DNA of 64,000 bases from Deltaproteobacteria bacterium (GCA_020846435.1 JADLDY010000037.1:1-64000), one strand, 5' to 3'; numbered from the stretch's first letter, positions 25,714 to 34,171 are shown. Notes: generated by a model from the letters alone, not told the origin. Made by a program: numbers and translations.

Positions 25714-26910
25714 ATGAACCCCCATTCAAACGGAAAGAGCATTTTCATAGTCAGCGGCGAGGAGTCCGGCGACCTGCACGGCGCGGCGCTCATGCGCCGC
25801 CTCAAGCAGATGATACCCGGGCTGTATTTTTCAGGCATGGGCGGGACCCGCATGAAGAACGAGGGGCTCTTCGGCCTTGACTCGCGCGAGGTCTCGGTCG
25901 TAGGAGTCGTCGAGGTCCTAGGCAAGCTCGTCAAGATACTCAGCTCCATGCGGGCCTTGAAGAGCGAGCTCAAGACCGACCACTTCGACGCTGTCGTGCT
26001 CATCGATTTTCCGGACTTCAACCTCAGGCTCGCCAGAGAGGCCAAGCGTCTCGGCATACCCGTCATCTATTACATAAGCCCGCAGGTCTGGGCATGGAGA
26101 AAAGGCAGGCTCGGGAAGATCGCCGCCGTCGTCGACAAGATGCTTGTCGTCTTCCCGTTCGAGGTCTCGCTTTACAGGCAGGTAGGGGTCGATGTCGAGT
26201 ATGTAGGGCATCCGCTCGCGGACATCGTGAATTGCGACCTTACGAGGGACGAGGCGAGGGCCGCCATGTCGATCGCGCCGGACGAGCTGGCTGTGGCGCT
26301 CCTTCCCGGCTCCAGGACAGGCGAAGTTAAAAGGCTCCTCGGGTCGATGCTGAAGGCCGCCTCCATAATATCGAAGAGGTCGAAGAAGACGGTGCGCTTC
26401 CTCCTTCCGGCCGCGCACAGCATAGAGGACAGGCTCCTCAAGAAGTACCTCGGCTCGGCCGGGGTGAGGGTAGACGTCGTAAGGGGCGGCATGTACGCCG
26501 CGCTTCGCGCTTCCGAGGCCGCGATAGTCGCCTCAGGCACGGCGACCCTGGAGACGGCCCTCATAGGCACGCCCCAGGTCATAGTCTACCGCATGTCGCC
26601 TGTCTCCTACGCGATAGCCAAATCGCTCGTGAAGCTCCCTCACGCGGGCCTGCCGAACATCGTCGCCGAAAGGGCGGTGGTCCCTGAGCTCATACAGGCT
26701 GACGCGACCCCTGAGAGGATGGCGGACGAGGTCCTCTCGATGATGGAAGGGAAAAAGCGCGATGAGATACTCGAGGGCTACGAAGAGATAAGGAAGAACC
26801 TGGGCAGGGGAGGGGCGACCGAGAGGGTCGCGAAGGCCGTGTACGACACGATAACGAACCTGCACTTCCTCGACTACAACACGACTCCGGACATGGTGCG
26901 CAGGACTTGA
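25714..26910 (+). CDS. lpxB: Lipid-A-disaccharide synthase
   Basis: A ~398-residue GT19 glycosyltransferase joining UDP-2,3-diacylglucosamine and lipid X. The N-terminus SIFIVSGEESGDLHGAALMRRLK is the family signature. The PQVWAWRKGRLGKI and FEVSLYRQVGVDVEYVGHPLAD blocks and GTATLETALIGTPQVIVYRMSP are also typical. I chose the ATG at 25714 because upstream in-frame sequence (GTG at 25642) adds a non-family extension. The stop overlaps the msbA TTG start (TTGA). Confidence 0.95.
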   Translation: MNPHSNGKSIFIVSGEESGDLHGAALMRRLKQMIPGLYFSGMGGTRMKNEGLFGLDSREVSVVGVVEVLGKLVKILSSMRALKSELKTDHFDAVVLIDFPDFNLRLAREAKRLGIPVIYYISPQVWAWRKGRLGKIAAVVDKMLVVFPFEVSLYRQVGVDVEYVGHPLADIVNCDLTRDEARAAMSIAPDELAVALLPGSRTGEVKRLLGSMLKAASIISKRSKKTVRFLLPAAHSIEDRLLKKYLGSAGVRVDVVRGGMYAALRASEAAIVASGTATLETALIGTPQVIVYRMSPVSYAIAKSLVKLPHAGLPNIVAERAVVPELIQADATPERMADEVLSMMEGKKRDEILEGYEEIRKNLGRGGATERVAKAVYDTITNLHFLDYNTTPDMVRRT

Positions 26911-28670
26911 ACACCTATTTGCGGATATTGCGGCTCCTGCCGCCGTACAAGGGCCACTTCTTTCTGGCCTTTTTGTGCATGGTGGGCTTCGCGCTCGCCA
27001 ACGGCGCCATGGCCTACCTCATAGGGCCTGTCATGAAGTTTTTGTTCGCGGCCGGAAAGGGCGGCGCGGAAATAAACATGCTGCCTTTCGAGCTGCTCAC
27101 GATATCCAAGGACAAGATGATGCTCGCCATCCCGCTTGTCCTCATAGCAGTCGCGGCCCTCAAGGGCTTCAGCTCCTACGGCCAGACCTATTTCATGGGC
27201 TTCGTCGGGCAGGGCGTCGTAAGGGACCTGCGCGACAACCTTTACAGGCACATCCTGAGCCTGCCGGTCTCCTTCTTCAGCTCCACTTCCACCGGGACGC
27301 TCTCCTCGAGGATAACCCACGACGTCTATCTCATACAGACCTCGACGGCCGAGGCGGTAGCGCAGGTGCTGAAACAGAGCCTCACGATAATCGTCCTCGG
27401 TGCGGTAGTCGTCAGCCTCGACTGGAAGCTCGCTCTCGCGGCCTCCATCGCCCTGCCCCTTTCCGCCTATCCCATGAGGAAGCTCGGTCAGAAGATGAAG
27501 AAGGTCTCGAAGCAGAACCAGATAACAATGGGCGCCATGAGCGCCCTTCTTCATGAGGCGATATCCGGCGTAAGGGTCGTGAAGGCCTTCTGTATGGAAG
27601 GCTATGAGGGAGACCGCTTTCAGAAGGAGTCGGAGAGCTACATGAGGAGCCAGGTGAAGAGCATCAAGGTGCGCGCCATCTCCTCTCCACTCATGGAGAC
27701 CCTCGGAGCGGTAGCTTTCGCGGTGACGATCTGGTACGCGGCGTACAGGATACACCAGGGCACTCTTGCTCCCGAGGCCTTTATCTCCTTTTTCGCCTCG
27801 GTTCTGATGTTCTACCAGCCGATCAAGGCATTGAACGGCGTCAACCTCAACATACAGCAGGGCATAGCCGCGGCCCAGAGGGTCTACGAGATAATGGACA
27901 TGCCAGGCGAGCCGCGCTCTTCAGGCGCTCCCATCACAGGCGTGAACGACTCTATCGAGTTCAGGGGCGTCACCTTCAGGTACAACGAAGAGTGGGTCCT
28001 GAAGGGGATAGACCTCAAGGTTAAAAAGGGCGAGGCCCTTGCGATAGTCGGAAGCTCGGGGGCCGGCAAATCGACTTTCGTCAACCTCATACCGAGGTTT
28101 CATGAAGTGACCTCCGGAGCAGTGCTCATAGACGGCCGCGACCTCAGGGAGATATCCCTCATGTCCCTGAGGTCGTGCATCGCGATAGTCTCCCAGCAGG
28201 TTACCCTGTTCAACGACACCGTGCGAGCCAACATCGCCTACGGCAGCCCGGAGACCGACGAGGCCAGGTGCGTGGACGCGGCAAGGGCCGCGAGCGCGCA
28301 CGAGTTCATAATGAGGCTCCCCAAGGGCTACGACACCGTCATAGGCGAGGGCGGCGTGAAACTCTCGGGCGGAGAAAGGCAGAGGCTCTCGATAGCGAGG
28401 GCGCTCCTCAAGAACGCGCCGATACTGATACTGGATGAAGCGACGTCGGCTCTTGATTCAGAGTCAGAGTTCGAGGTGCAAAAGGCCCTCGCCAACCTCA
28501 TGAAGGGCAGGACGACCTTTGTCATAGCGCACAGGCTCTCTACGATAAGGAACGCTGACAGGATAATAGTCCTCGCTGACGGCGTCATAAAGGAGACCGG
28601 CAGGCACGAGGAGCTATTGAACAAAGGGGGCGAGTACTCGCGCCTGTACTCCATGCAGTTCAAGGCCTGA
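26907..28670 (+). CDS. msbA: Lipid A flippase/exporter MsbA-type ABC transporter
   Basis: A 587-residue fused ABC exporter. Six transmembrane helices (about 20-320) are followed by the nucleotide-binding domain with Walker [10 protein letters not shown], signature LSGGERQRLSIARALL and Walker B ILILDEATSALD, then the H-loop IAHRLSTI. It flips the lipid A core across the inner membrane. A TTG start overlaps the lpxB stop, implying translational coupling. Confidence 0.95.
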   Translation: MNTYLRILRLLPPYKGHFFLAFLCMVGFALANGAMAYLIGPVMKFLFAAGKGGAEINMLPFELLTISKDKMMLAIPLVLIAVAALKGFSSYGQTYFMGFVGQGVVRDLRDNLYRHILSLPVSFFSSTSTGTLSSRITHDVYLIQTSTAEAVAQVLKQSLTIIVLGAVVVSLDWKLALAASIALPLSAYPMRKLGQKMKKVSKQNQITMGAMSALLHEAISGVRVVKAFCMEGYEGDRFQKESESYMRSQVKSIKVRAISSPLMETLGAVAFAVTIWYAAYRIHQGTLAPEAFISFFASVLMFYQPIKALNGVNLNIQQGIAAAQRVYEIMDMPGEPRSSGAPITGVNDSIEFRGVTFRYNEEWVLKGIDLKVKKGEALAIVGSSGAGKSTFVNLIPRFHEVTSGAVLIDGRDLREISLMSLRSCIAIVSQQVTLFNDTVRANIAYGSPETDEARCVDAARAASAHEFIMRLPKGYDTVIGEGGVKLSGGERQRLSIARALLKNAPILILDEATSALDSESEFEVQKALANLMKGRTTFVIAHRLSTIRNADRIIVLADGVIKETGRHEELLNKGGEYSRLYSMQFKA

Positions 28671-28703
28671 GTGTTGAACAGGCAGGCCAGCCTGTGTTAA
28701 TCT

Positions 28704-28784
28704 GCAGGCTGCTCAAAAGTCCCACTTGCATCGCAAGTCAGCTTCTCTCTTTGACGCCTTTGAGCCGGAACTTTTTGAGCTGGT
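28704..28784 (+). repeat. Dispersed repeat A, copy 2 (short form)
   Basis: It begins GCAGGCTGCTCAAAAGTCCCA and ends ACTTTTTGAGCTGG, so the two ends pair. The middle, with a ttgcatcgcaa palindrome, is shorter than in other copies. It lies 33 bp after the msbA stop and 30 bp before the acyltransferase gene. Confidence 0.7.
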
Positions 28785-28814
28785 TTTAAAAAAAGGATTT
28801 TTGCTGGTCGATAA

Positions 28815-29473
28815 ATGGGAAAAAACCTCGACAGGATAATCGCCGTTGCCGCGCCCTTCCTCGCGTCCTCAATCATAAGGGGCCTCAGGCTGACCATGCG
28901 CCTCGAGTTCGTCAACTGCGACGCGTACAGGGGCGGGGCGTCCGCCGGGAGGCAGATGATATTCGCCTTCTGGCACGGCAGGCTCCTCATGATGCCGTAC
29001 TTCTATTCCGGCAAGGCCATATCGATACTCGTGAGCCAGAGCAGGGACGGCGAGCTGATAGCCAGGACCGTCAAAAGCTTCGGCATGGACTCTGTGCGCG
29101 GCTCCACCACAAGGGGCTTCGTCTCCGGCATAAAGGGGCTCATGAAGGCGGCGAAAGCAGGGCGTGACATCGCCATCACGCCCGACGGCCCGAAAGGGCC
29201 CTCTCAGAAGGCGCAGATGGGCGCGGTGCAGCTCGCCAGGGCAACCGGCTTGCCGATAGTGCCTCTTACCTTCGGCGCGTCAAAAAAAAAACTTTCGCGA
29301 GCTGGGATGGATTCATACTGCCCTATCCTTTTTCCAGGGGGGTCTTCATGTGCGGCGAGCCTGTAACTGTCGCCCATGACGCCGGGCCGGAAGAGATGGA
29401 AGCGCTCCGGTTGAAGCTCGAAAGGACTCTCATTGACATCACCGTTGCCGCGGACTCTCACTTCAAAAGATAG
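28815..29473 (+). CDS. DUF374 lysophospholipid acyltransferase, frameshifted at an A10 run
   Basis: The first frame encodes FAFWHGRLLMMPYF and AITPDGPKGPSQKAQMG, the signature of DUF374 LPLAT-like acyltransferases found beside waaA. In that frame translation ends at 29366 with an unrelated tail after GASKKK. After a run of ten A (29282-29291) the other frame reads FASWDGFILPYPFSRGVFMCG...TLIDITVAADSHFKR and stops at 29473, which is the expected family ending. One extra A, a -1 ribosomal slip or transcriptional slippage would restore a ~219-residue protein. It may be a real frameshift, programmed slippage or a homopolymer sequencing error. The next gene starts 13 bp after the restored stop. 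Confidence 0.85.
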
Positions 29474-29486
29474 CGTCCCTGCCAAA

Positions 29487-30770
29487 ATGGCATATTTCCT
29501 CTACAACATCATCATCCACATTTCGATAATAATCCTCCTTCCGTATTTCTTCATCAAGATGCTGACGGCCAGGAAATACAGGGATGGCATACCTGAGAGG
29601 TTCGGCTTCGTCGATAAGGACAAGTTCAAGAACCTCAAGGGCGGCAAGGCCGTATGGGTGCACGCCGTATCCGTTGGCGAGACAAAGGCCGTCCTGCCTG
29701 TGTTGAGGCTCCTCAAGAGGAGGAGGCCGGATGTGCGCGTCGTCTTTTCCACCGTGACCGCCACCGGCAACCGGACCGCCAGCCAGGAGGGCAAGGGGCT
29801 CATCGACACGCTCATCTACTTCCCGCTCGACCTGCCATGGGCAGTAAGGCGCGTCAGCCGCATGGTAAAGCCGGTCATGTTCATAGTTGTTGAAAAAGAG
29901 ATCTGGCCGAACGCCTTCAGGACAATGTACGACATGGGCGCGCCAGTCGTCATAGTGAACGGCACCATGTCCGGGAGGTCGGCGAAAAGGTACGCTCGCT
30001 TCTCTTTTTTGTTCAAGGACGTCTTCTCGAGGGTCAGCCTCTTTCTCGCGAGAACCGACGCAGACCTTGAAAAGGCCGTGCTTGCCGGCGTGACTCGCGA
30101 GAGGGCCCTTGTCTCGGGCAACATAAAATTCGACCTCTCGCCCTCTCTCATGGACAGCCAGTTCGTCTCCAAGCTCAAGGAGATGACAGGCGTGGGCCCC
30201 GGCACAAAAGTCATAACCGCTGGCTCTACCCACCCCGGCGAAGAGGAGATGCTCCTCGAGGCGTTCAGGAGCCTTGCCGCCGAATTCGACGGGTTGAAGC
30301 TCATCATAGCCCCGCGCCACCCTGAGAGGTTTACAGAAGTCGAGGGGCTAATAAAAAAGTCCGGGCTCAACTTCAGCCGCCGTTCAAAGGGAGGGAGCGC
30401 CGACGTCGTTCTCCTCGACTCGATAGGCGAGCTGATGACAGTCTACTCCTTTTCCGACATCGCGGTAGTCGGCGGCTCTCTCGTGCCGGGCATAGGCGGG
30501 CATAACCTTCTTGAGCCAGCGTACTTCGGCAAGCCTGTGGTCTACGGAAGCCATCTCACGACGTACCTCGGCATGGCTGAGCTCCTCGAAAACAAGGGCG
30601 GCGGCATAAGGGCGGCCGATGAAAAAGAGCTTACAGAAGCTTTGCGTTCTCTCCTTTCGAATGAGCTGTTGCTGAAGAGGACGGGCGCCAACGCGAAGAA
30701 GGTAGTCGAGGAGAACAGGGGCGCTTCCGAGCGCACGGCCGCCTCGATTGAAAAGCTCCTGAGGAGTTGA
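29487..30770 (+). CDS. waaA: 3-deoxy-D-manno-octulosonic acid (Kdo) transferase
   Basis: A 427-residue GT30 glycosyltransferase adding Kdo to lipid IVA at the inner membrane. The N-terminal anchor MAYFLYNIIIHISIIILLPYFFIKML is followed by ERFGF, WVHAVSVGETKAVLPVL and VFSTVTATGNRTA. The second domain has ITAGSTHPGEEEMLLEAF, IIAPRHPERF and VVGGSLVPGIGGHNLLEPAYFGKPVVYG. I chose the ATG at 29487, which gives the family N-terminus. Whether it adds one or two Kdo residues is not visible. Its TGA overlaps the first possible lpxK start (TTGA). Confidence 0.96.
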   Translation: MAYFLYNIIIHISIIILLPYFFIKMLTARKYRDGIPERFGFVDKDKFKNLKGGKAVWVHAVSVGETKAVLPVLRLLKRRRPDVRVVFSTVTATGNRTASQEGKGLIDTLIYFPLDLPWAVRRVSRMVKPVMFIVVEKEIWPNAFRTMYDMGAPVVIVNGTMSGRSAKRYARFSFLFKDVFSRVSLFLARTDADLEKAVLAGVTRERALVSGNIKFDLSPSLMDSQFVSKLKEMTGVGPGTKVITAGSTHPGEEEMLLEAFRSLAAEFDGLKLIIAPRHPERFTEVEGLIKKSGLNFSRRSKGGSADVVLLDSIGELMTVYSFSDIAVVGGSLVPGIGGHNLLEPAYFGKPVVYGSHLTTYLGMAELLENKGGGIRAADEKELTEALRSLLSNELLLKRTGANAKKVVEENRGASERTAASIEKLLRS

Positions 30771-31834
30771 GCGTGACAGTGCGTTCCTGGATAGACGGCG
30801 CGATGAGAAAGAAAGACGCGGGGCTTCTTGCCCTCGTCGTTCTGCGCCCGCTCTCGTTTGTCTACGGGGCCGCAGTAAGGGCAAGGGCGCTTTTTTACAG
30901 GCTGAACATCCTGCCGTCGTACGCTCTGCCGAGAAAGGTCGTCTCCGTCGGCAACATCACTGTCGGAGGGACCGGCAAGACGCCGGTCACAATATTTTTG
31001 GCGGGGTTCTTCCAGAAGAGCGGCAGGAAGGTCGTTGTCCTGAGCCGGGGCTATAAGGGTTCTTCAAAGGGCGCGGCGATAGTCTCCGATGGAAAAGAGA
31101 TTTTACTGGGCCCTGAAGAGGCCGGGGACGAGCCGTATCTCATGGCAACGAGGCTCAAGGGAGTTCCCGTCGTCGTATGCGCTGACAGGGTAAAGGGAGG
31201 CAGGTTCATAATCGAGCGTTTCTCTCCGGACGTCATACTGCTCGACGACGCGTTTCAGCATTTGAGGCTCAGGCGCGACGTCAACATAGTGCTCATAGAC
31301 GGCGCCGAGGGCTTTGGCCCTGGCTATCTTATCCCGAGAGGGACTCTGCGCGAGCCAATATCTTCCATGAGGAGGGCTGACATCGCGCTCGTCAAGGGAG
31401 GGCTGCCGGAGGGCAGGGAGCGGGAGGCGCTCAAGAGGTACTCGGTGCCGTGCATGCCCTTCAATTACAGCCCCACGGCGATATACGACATCATTACCGG
31501 GGAAGAGCGGCCAGCCCTCTTCATCGCCGGAAAAAAGATTGTTCCTGTCTGCGGCATAGCAAACCCGCCGTCTTTCCTCTCGACCCTTGCCGGACTCGGA
31601 GCTCTCGTTGAGGGGCCCCTTGTCTTTCCTGACCATCATGCCTATGATGAGAAAGATATCGCCGCGATCGAGAAGGCCGCCGCCTCCTCGATGGTGCTGA
31701 CGACTGAAAAGGACGCCTGCAAGCTCAAGGCCAGGATAAAGTGCGCGAACGTATGGGCGTTGAGGATAGACGCCGAGATGGAGCAGGCGCAGTTCGACAC
31801 GTACCTTTCGCCTGTTTTGAGGGGGGTCTGGTGA
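30767..31834 (+). CDS. lpxK: Tetraacyldisaccharide 4'-kinase
   Basis: A 355-residue membrane-associated P-loop kinase that phosphorylates the 4' position of the lipid A disaccharide. The P-loop region is SVGNITVGGTGKTPVTIFLA; VLSRGYKGSSKG and ILLDDAFQHLRLRRDVNIVLID are family blocks. The start could be the TTG at 30767 or the GTG codons at 30773 or 30779; the TTG gives the 4-bp overlap common in this cluster. The stop overlaps the lpxL GTG start. Confidence 0.95.
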   Translation: MSVTVRSWIDGAMRKKDAGLLALVVLRPLSFVYGAAVRARALFYRLNILPSYALPRKVVSVGNITVGGTGKTPVTIFLAGFFQKSGRKVVVLSRGYKGSSKGAAIVSDGKEILLGPEEAGDEPYLMATRLKGVPVVVCADRVKGGRFIIERFSPDVILLDDAFQHLRLRRDVNIVLIDGAEGFGPGYLIPRGTLREPISSMRRADIALVKGGLPEGREREALKRYSVPCMPFNYSPTAIYDIITGEERPALFIAGKKIVPVCGIANPPSFLSTLAGLGALVEGPLVFPDHHAYDEKDIAAIEKAAASSMVLTTEKDACKLKARIKCANVWALRIDAEMEQAQFDTYLSPVLRGVW

Positions 31835-32694
31835 TCATCTTTTTCCTCAAGGCACTCTCTTTCGCGTTCGGCCATCTGCCGGTGTGGCTGGGGCGCGCCG
31901 CCGGCTCCATTCTCGGCTCTCTCGCCCGCCGCATCCTGAAGCGCCACTGGAAGACCGCTCTCGAGAACCTTGAGAGGGCTTTCGGAGAAAGCCTCAGCGC
32001 CTCCGAGCGCGAGAGGATTGCCGCCCGGGTCTTCAGGAACCTTGGCATAATGCTCTTCGAGTTTTTGAGGATGCCCTGGCTCGGGAAAAAAGGGGTCGAG
32101 GCGATAGTCGAGTTCAAGGGGCTCGAGAAGATAGAAAAGGCTCTTGAACGTGGAAAGGGAGTCCTCCTCGTCACGGCGCATTACGGCAACTGGGAGCTCC
32201 TTCACGCTTCTCTCGGTCACAAGGGCTACTCGCTTGAGCTGGTCGTAAGGAAGATGGACTCGCCATTGATCGAGCAGTTCGTCAGGTGGGTGAGGACGAG
32301 GTCCGGCATAAATATCGTCTACAAGGTAAAGGCCATGCTGCCGCTCGTGAGGCGTCTTAACGCGAACGCGGTCGCCATGATCCTCGTCGATCAGAACACC
32401 ATGAGCCACGAGGGCGTCTTTGTCGATTTCTTCGGGGTCCCGGCCTCGACCAACAAGGGGCCTGCCCTGCTCGCGCAAAAAACAGGCGCGGCTGTCCTGC
32501 CGGTCTTCATTTCGAGGGACGGACATAAGCACGTCGTCGAGGTCTGGGACGAGATCGCTATCGTTGATACCGGGGACAGGGACGCAGACACTGAGACTAA
32601 CACGGCCACGCTGACAAAAGCCGTGGAAAAGGCGATACGCACGCGCCCTGACCAGTGGTTCTGGGTGCACAGGCGGTGGAAGACACGGCCTTAG
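31831..32694 (+). CDS. lpxL: Lipid A late acyltransferase (LpxL/HtrB family)
   Basis: A 287-residue inner-membrane acyltransferase that transfers a secondary acyl chain to Kdo-lipid A. The catalytic HxxxxE is in TAHYGNWELLHA, followed by the family segment MILVDQNTMSHEGVFVDFFGVPASTNKGPALLA and the ending DQWFWVHRRWKTRP. The GTG at 31831 overlaps the lpxK stop (GTGA); a longer in-frame start at 31741 lies inside lpxK and is unlikely. It is the last gene of the outer-membrane cluster. Repeat A3 begins directly after the stop. Confidence 0.93.
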   Translation: MIIFFLKALSFAFGHLPVWLGRAAGSILGSLARRILKRHWKTALENLERAFGESLSASERERIAARVFRNLGIMLFEFLRMPWLGKKGVEAIVEFKGLEKIEKALERGKGVLLVTAHYGNWELLHASLGHKGYSLELVVRKMDSPLIEQFVRWVRTRSGINIVYKVKAMLPLVRRLNANAVAMILVDQNTMSHEGVFVDFFGVPASTNKGPALLAQKTGAAVLPVFISRDGHKHVVEVWDEIAIVDTGDRDADTETNTATLTKAVEKAIRTRPDQWFWVHRRWKTRP

Positions 32695-32740
32695 GCAGGG
32701 CGCTCAAAAAGTCCCATCTGCCTTGTCGCGTAATGCGTGC
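32695..32740 (+). repeat. Dispersed repeat A, copy 3 (left half only)
   Basis: GCAGGGCGCTCAAAAAGTCC, then CATCTGCCTTGTCG, matches the left half of the copy at 41976. It begins at the base after the lpxL TAG. The right arm is absent; the sequence passes into the 6S RNA promoter. Confidence 0.65.
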
Positions 32741-32760
32741 GAGCATGAAGGCTCACGCAG

Positions 32761-32789
32761 TTGACATATGAGCGCAACAGGAGTATCAT
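32761..32789 (+). promoter_or_regulatory. Strong sigma70 promoter for 6S RNA candidate
   Basis: A consensus TTGACA (32761-32766), a 17-bp spacer and TATCAT (32784-32789). Transcription should start near 32796-32798, exactly where the closing stem of the RNA begins. Confidence 0.8.
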
Positions 32790-32796
32790 AATATTA

Positions 32797-32975
32797 GTAA
32801 AAGGCGCATCCGTTTGGAGATGAGCTTCAAGTCGCTTCCGCGAGGGGTCCTTCCGATGCGGGGTGTGCAAGCCGACCGGGTTATGCGGGAGCATCACCCG
32901 AAGCCGGAAGCCTTAACCGCCTCTCTGGACCGCCACCTGTAACAATCCTCAATCTCCCAGGGTGCGCCTTTTAAT
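32797..32975 (+). ncRNA. ssrS: Probable 6S RNA
   Basis: A ~178-nt segment without an ORF folds into one long rod. The ends pair perfectly (AAAAGGCGCA, 32799-32808, with TGCGCCTTTT, 32963-32972) and then TGGAGATGAG with CTCAATCTCCCA. A distal hairpin uses GGTCC/GGACC, CTTCCG/CGGAAG and GGGTGTGC/GCATCACCC, with an unpaired central region holding GAAGCCTTAA, a segment also present in E. coli 6S RNA. The length (E. coli 184 nt), a consensus promoter and a location in a gene-free gap all fit. 6S RNA binds sigma70-RNA polymerase and tunes transcription in stationary phase. It is a judgement from structure; no covariance search was possible. Confidence 0.72.
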
Positions 32976-33048
32976 ATTTCCCTTCTTTTTTCCTCCTGAA
33001 TAACCTGAAAAATACCAAAAAATACTACTTGATAGATACTTCGGCTGA

Positions 33049-33077
33049 TTGCGCCTCTGTCGTATTTCTGCTATAAT
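33049..33077 (+). promoter_or_regulatory. Sigma70 promoter of the second small RNA
   Basis: TTGCGC (33049-33054), a 17-bp spacer and a perfect TATAAT (33072-33077). The predicted start is near 33084. Confidence 0.75.
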
Positions 33078-33083
33078 TAAGGT

Positions 33084-33270
33084 AGAGAAACAGGCGTTGA
33101 CCGGACTGATGAAAGGGTCAAAAACCCTCCATCCGCAGGGTGCGTGCAAACCACCTAAAGAGGCTCCGGGGTAAAAAACCGGAGAGCCGACGGATTGGAA
33201 AAAAGCAGTCCAACAAATGCCTGTTTTTCCATTTAACCGCAAAAAAAAGGGGCCTCTTGGCCCCTTTTCA
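33084..33270 (+). ncRNA. Unidentified structured small RNA (~187 nt)
   Basis: An independent transcription unit with its own -10/-35 and an intrinsic terminator but no ORF or ribosome site. The ends pair: AAACAGGC (33088-33095) with GCCTGTTT (33219-33226), GTTG with CAAC and GACTG with CAGTC. Inside are AGGGT-caaaa-ACCCT, a CCATCCG/CGGATTGG helix, a GGGTG..CACCT hairpin and GGCTCCGG..CCGGAGAGCC, giving a multibranched fold. It does not match the common riboswitches, SRP RNA, RNase P or tmRNA cores that I know. The downstream gene is on the opposite strand, so it is not a leader. It could be a second 6S-like RNA or a new regulatory RNA. Confidence 0.65.
33245..33268 (+). terminator. Bidirectional intrinsic terminator
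   Basis: The stem GGGGCC/GGCCCC (33249-33264, loop TCTT) is flanked by A and T runs on both sides. It ends the small RNA on the + strand and can end the lipoprotein gene on the - strand. Confidence 0.88.
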
Positions 33271-33301
33271 TTTTGTTCAAACTCTCGAAAGCCTGAACTG
33301 C

Positions 33302-34171
33302 TTATTCTTTTTCCAGTTCCATTTCCATCTCGGTCGTCGCTCCCTGCCTTATCGAGACCTTCTCTGTAGCCTGTTGGAACCCCTTGTTTTTTAACGTTAT
33401 CTCGTAGACGCCCGGCGCGAGGTCTATCTTCAAGGGTGTGAGGCCGTAATAAACGCCGTTGATGTAAACCTTCGCTCGTTCAGGGGCCGAGTTTATCGCG
33501 GCAGTTCCTGAGGCCATATCCGGCTGTGTTCCGGCTTCATCTTTTATAATCGGGGCGCCCCCGGCAACGGCAGGCAGATGCGCACCCATCTCCGCGATAG
33601 ACCGCCTTATGGCCTTCTGGAGGGAGGCGCCGATATAATTGGAGAGAGTCGTCCGTGAGTTGCCCATCACCCCGGCGAACCTCTCGCCCTTTTCAGCCTC
33701 AACCCCTGTCCAGAGAGTTTTTCCTGTACCGGCTTCCTTTAATACGGAGGATATCTCGATCGCTATGTCGTCCGTTGAGCCGACATTGAGGCTGAATTCG
33801 CGAACCTCGCCTGAGACGACGTATCCGGCCTTCCCGGTTTCGGTGACGACTGTGAAGCCGGAGAGCGCGAGCTCTTTTTCAAAGGCCCTTGTCGTTATGT
33901 CAGCGGCGTTTTCAGAGAGCGTGAGCTCGCTTGCGTTCATGTCAGAGACGGTCGAGAGAATCCTGCCGATGGTCCTGGGGTTTTTGGACTGGCTCCTTGA
34001 GAGGTCCCTTTTGTCCTCGAATCTGGAGACGAATACTGGTAGAGCCTCTTTTGTTTTGAACTGGCCCTGCGTCTTGGGCTCGTATTTTACCTCGAGCGGC
34101 CCGGCGCAGCCGGCAAAGATCAAAAGAAGGAGAGATAAAAACGGGATGAGTTTTCTGTGGTTTCCTGCCAT
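33302..34171 (-). CDS. PEGA-domain lipoprotein
   Basis: A 289-residue lipoprotein. Signal and lipobox are FLSLLLLIFAGC, with lipidation at Cys22. Residues ~45-215 resemble curli-type or DUF4136-like secreted domains (LPVFVSRFEDKRDLSRSQ, TTRAFEKELALSGFTVV). The C-terminal ~65 residues are a PEGA domain (SAPERAKVYINGVYYGLTPLKIDLAPGVYEITLKNKGFQ), a beta-sandwich often found in surface proteins. It lies downstream of the cytochrome-porin gene on the same strand but is separated from it by a strong terminator. The function is unknown. Confidence 0.82.
   Translation of the reverse strand: MAGNHRKLIPFLSLLLLIFAGCAGPLEVKYEPKTQGQFKTKEALPVFVSRFEDKRDLSRSQSKNPRTIGRILSTVSDMNASELTLSENAADITTRAFEKELALSGFTVVTETGKAGYVVSGEVREFSLNVGSTDDIAIEISSVLKEAGTGKTLWTGVEAEKGERFAGVMGNSRTTLSNYIGASLQKAIRRSIAEMGAHLPAVAGGAPIIKDEAGTQPDMASGTAAINSAPERAKVYINGVYYGLTPLKIDLAPGVYEITLKNKGFQQATEKVSIRQGATTEMEMELEKE

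Noticed and set aside
26874-27755. 293-codon ORF antisense to msbA
   Set aside because: It covers the well-supported transmembrane part of MsbA and shows no domain; such long shadows are common in GC-rich genes.
33104-33140. CTGATGA in the second small RNA suggested a hammerhead ribozyme
   Set aside because: The required GAAA after stem II and the cleavage-site helix are not in place.
33136-33200. GCAAACC and hairpins in the second small RNA resembled a GEMM c-di-GMP riboswitch
   Set aside because: The conserved GACGCAAAGCC block is missing, and no gene follows on that strand.
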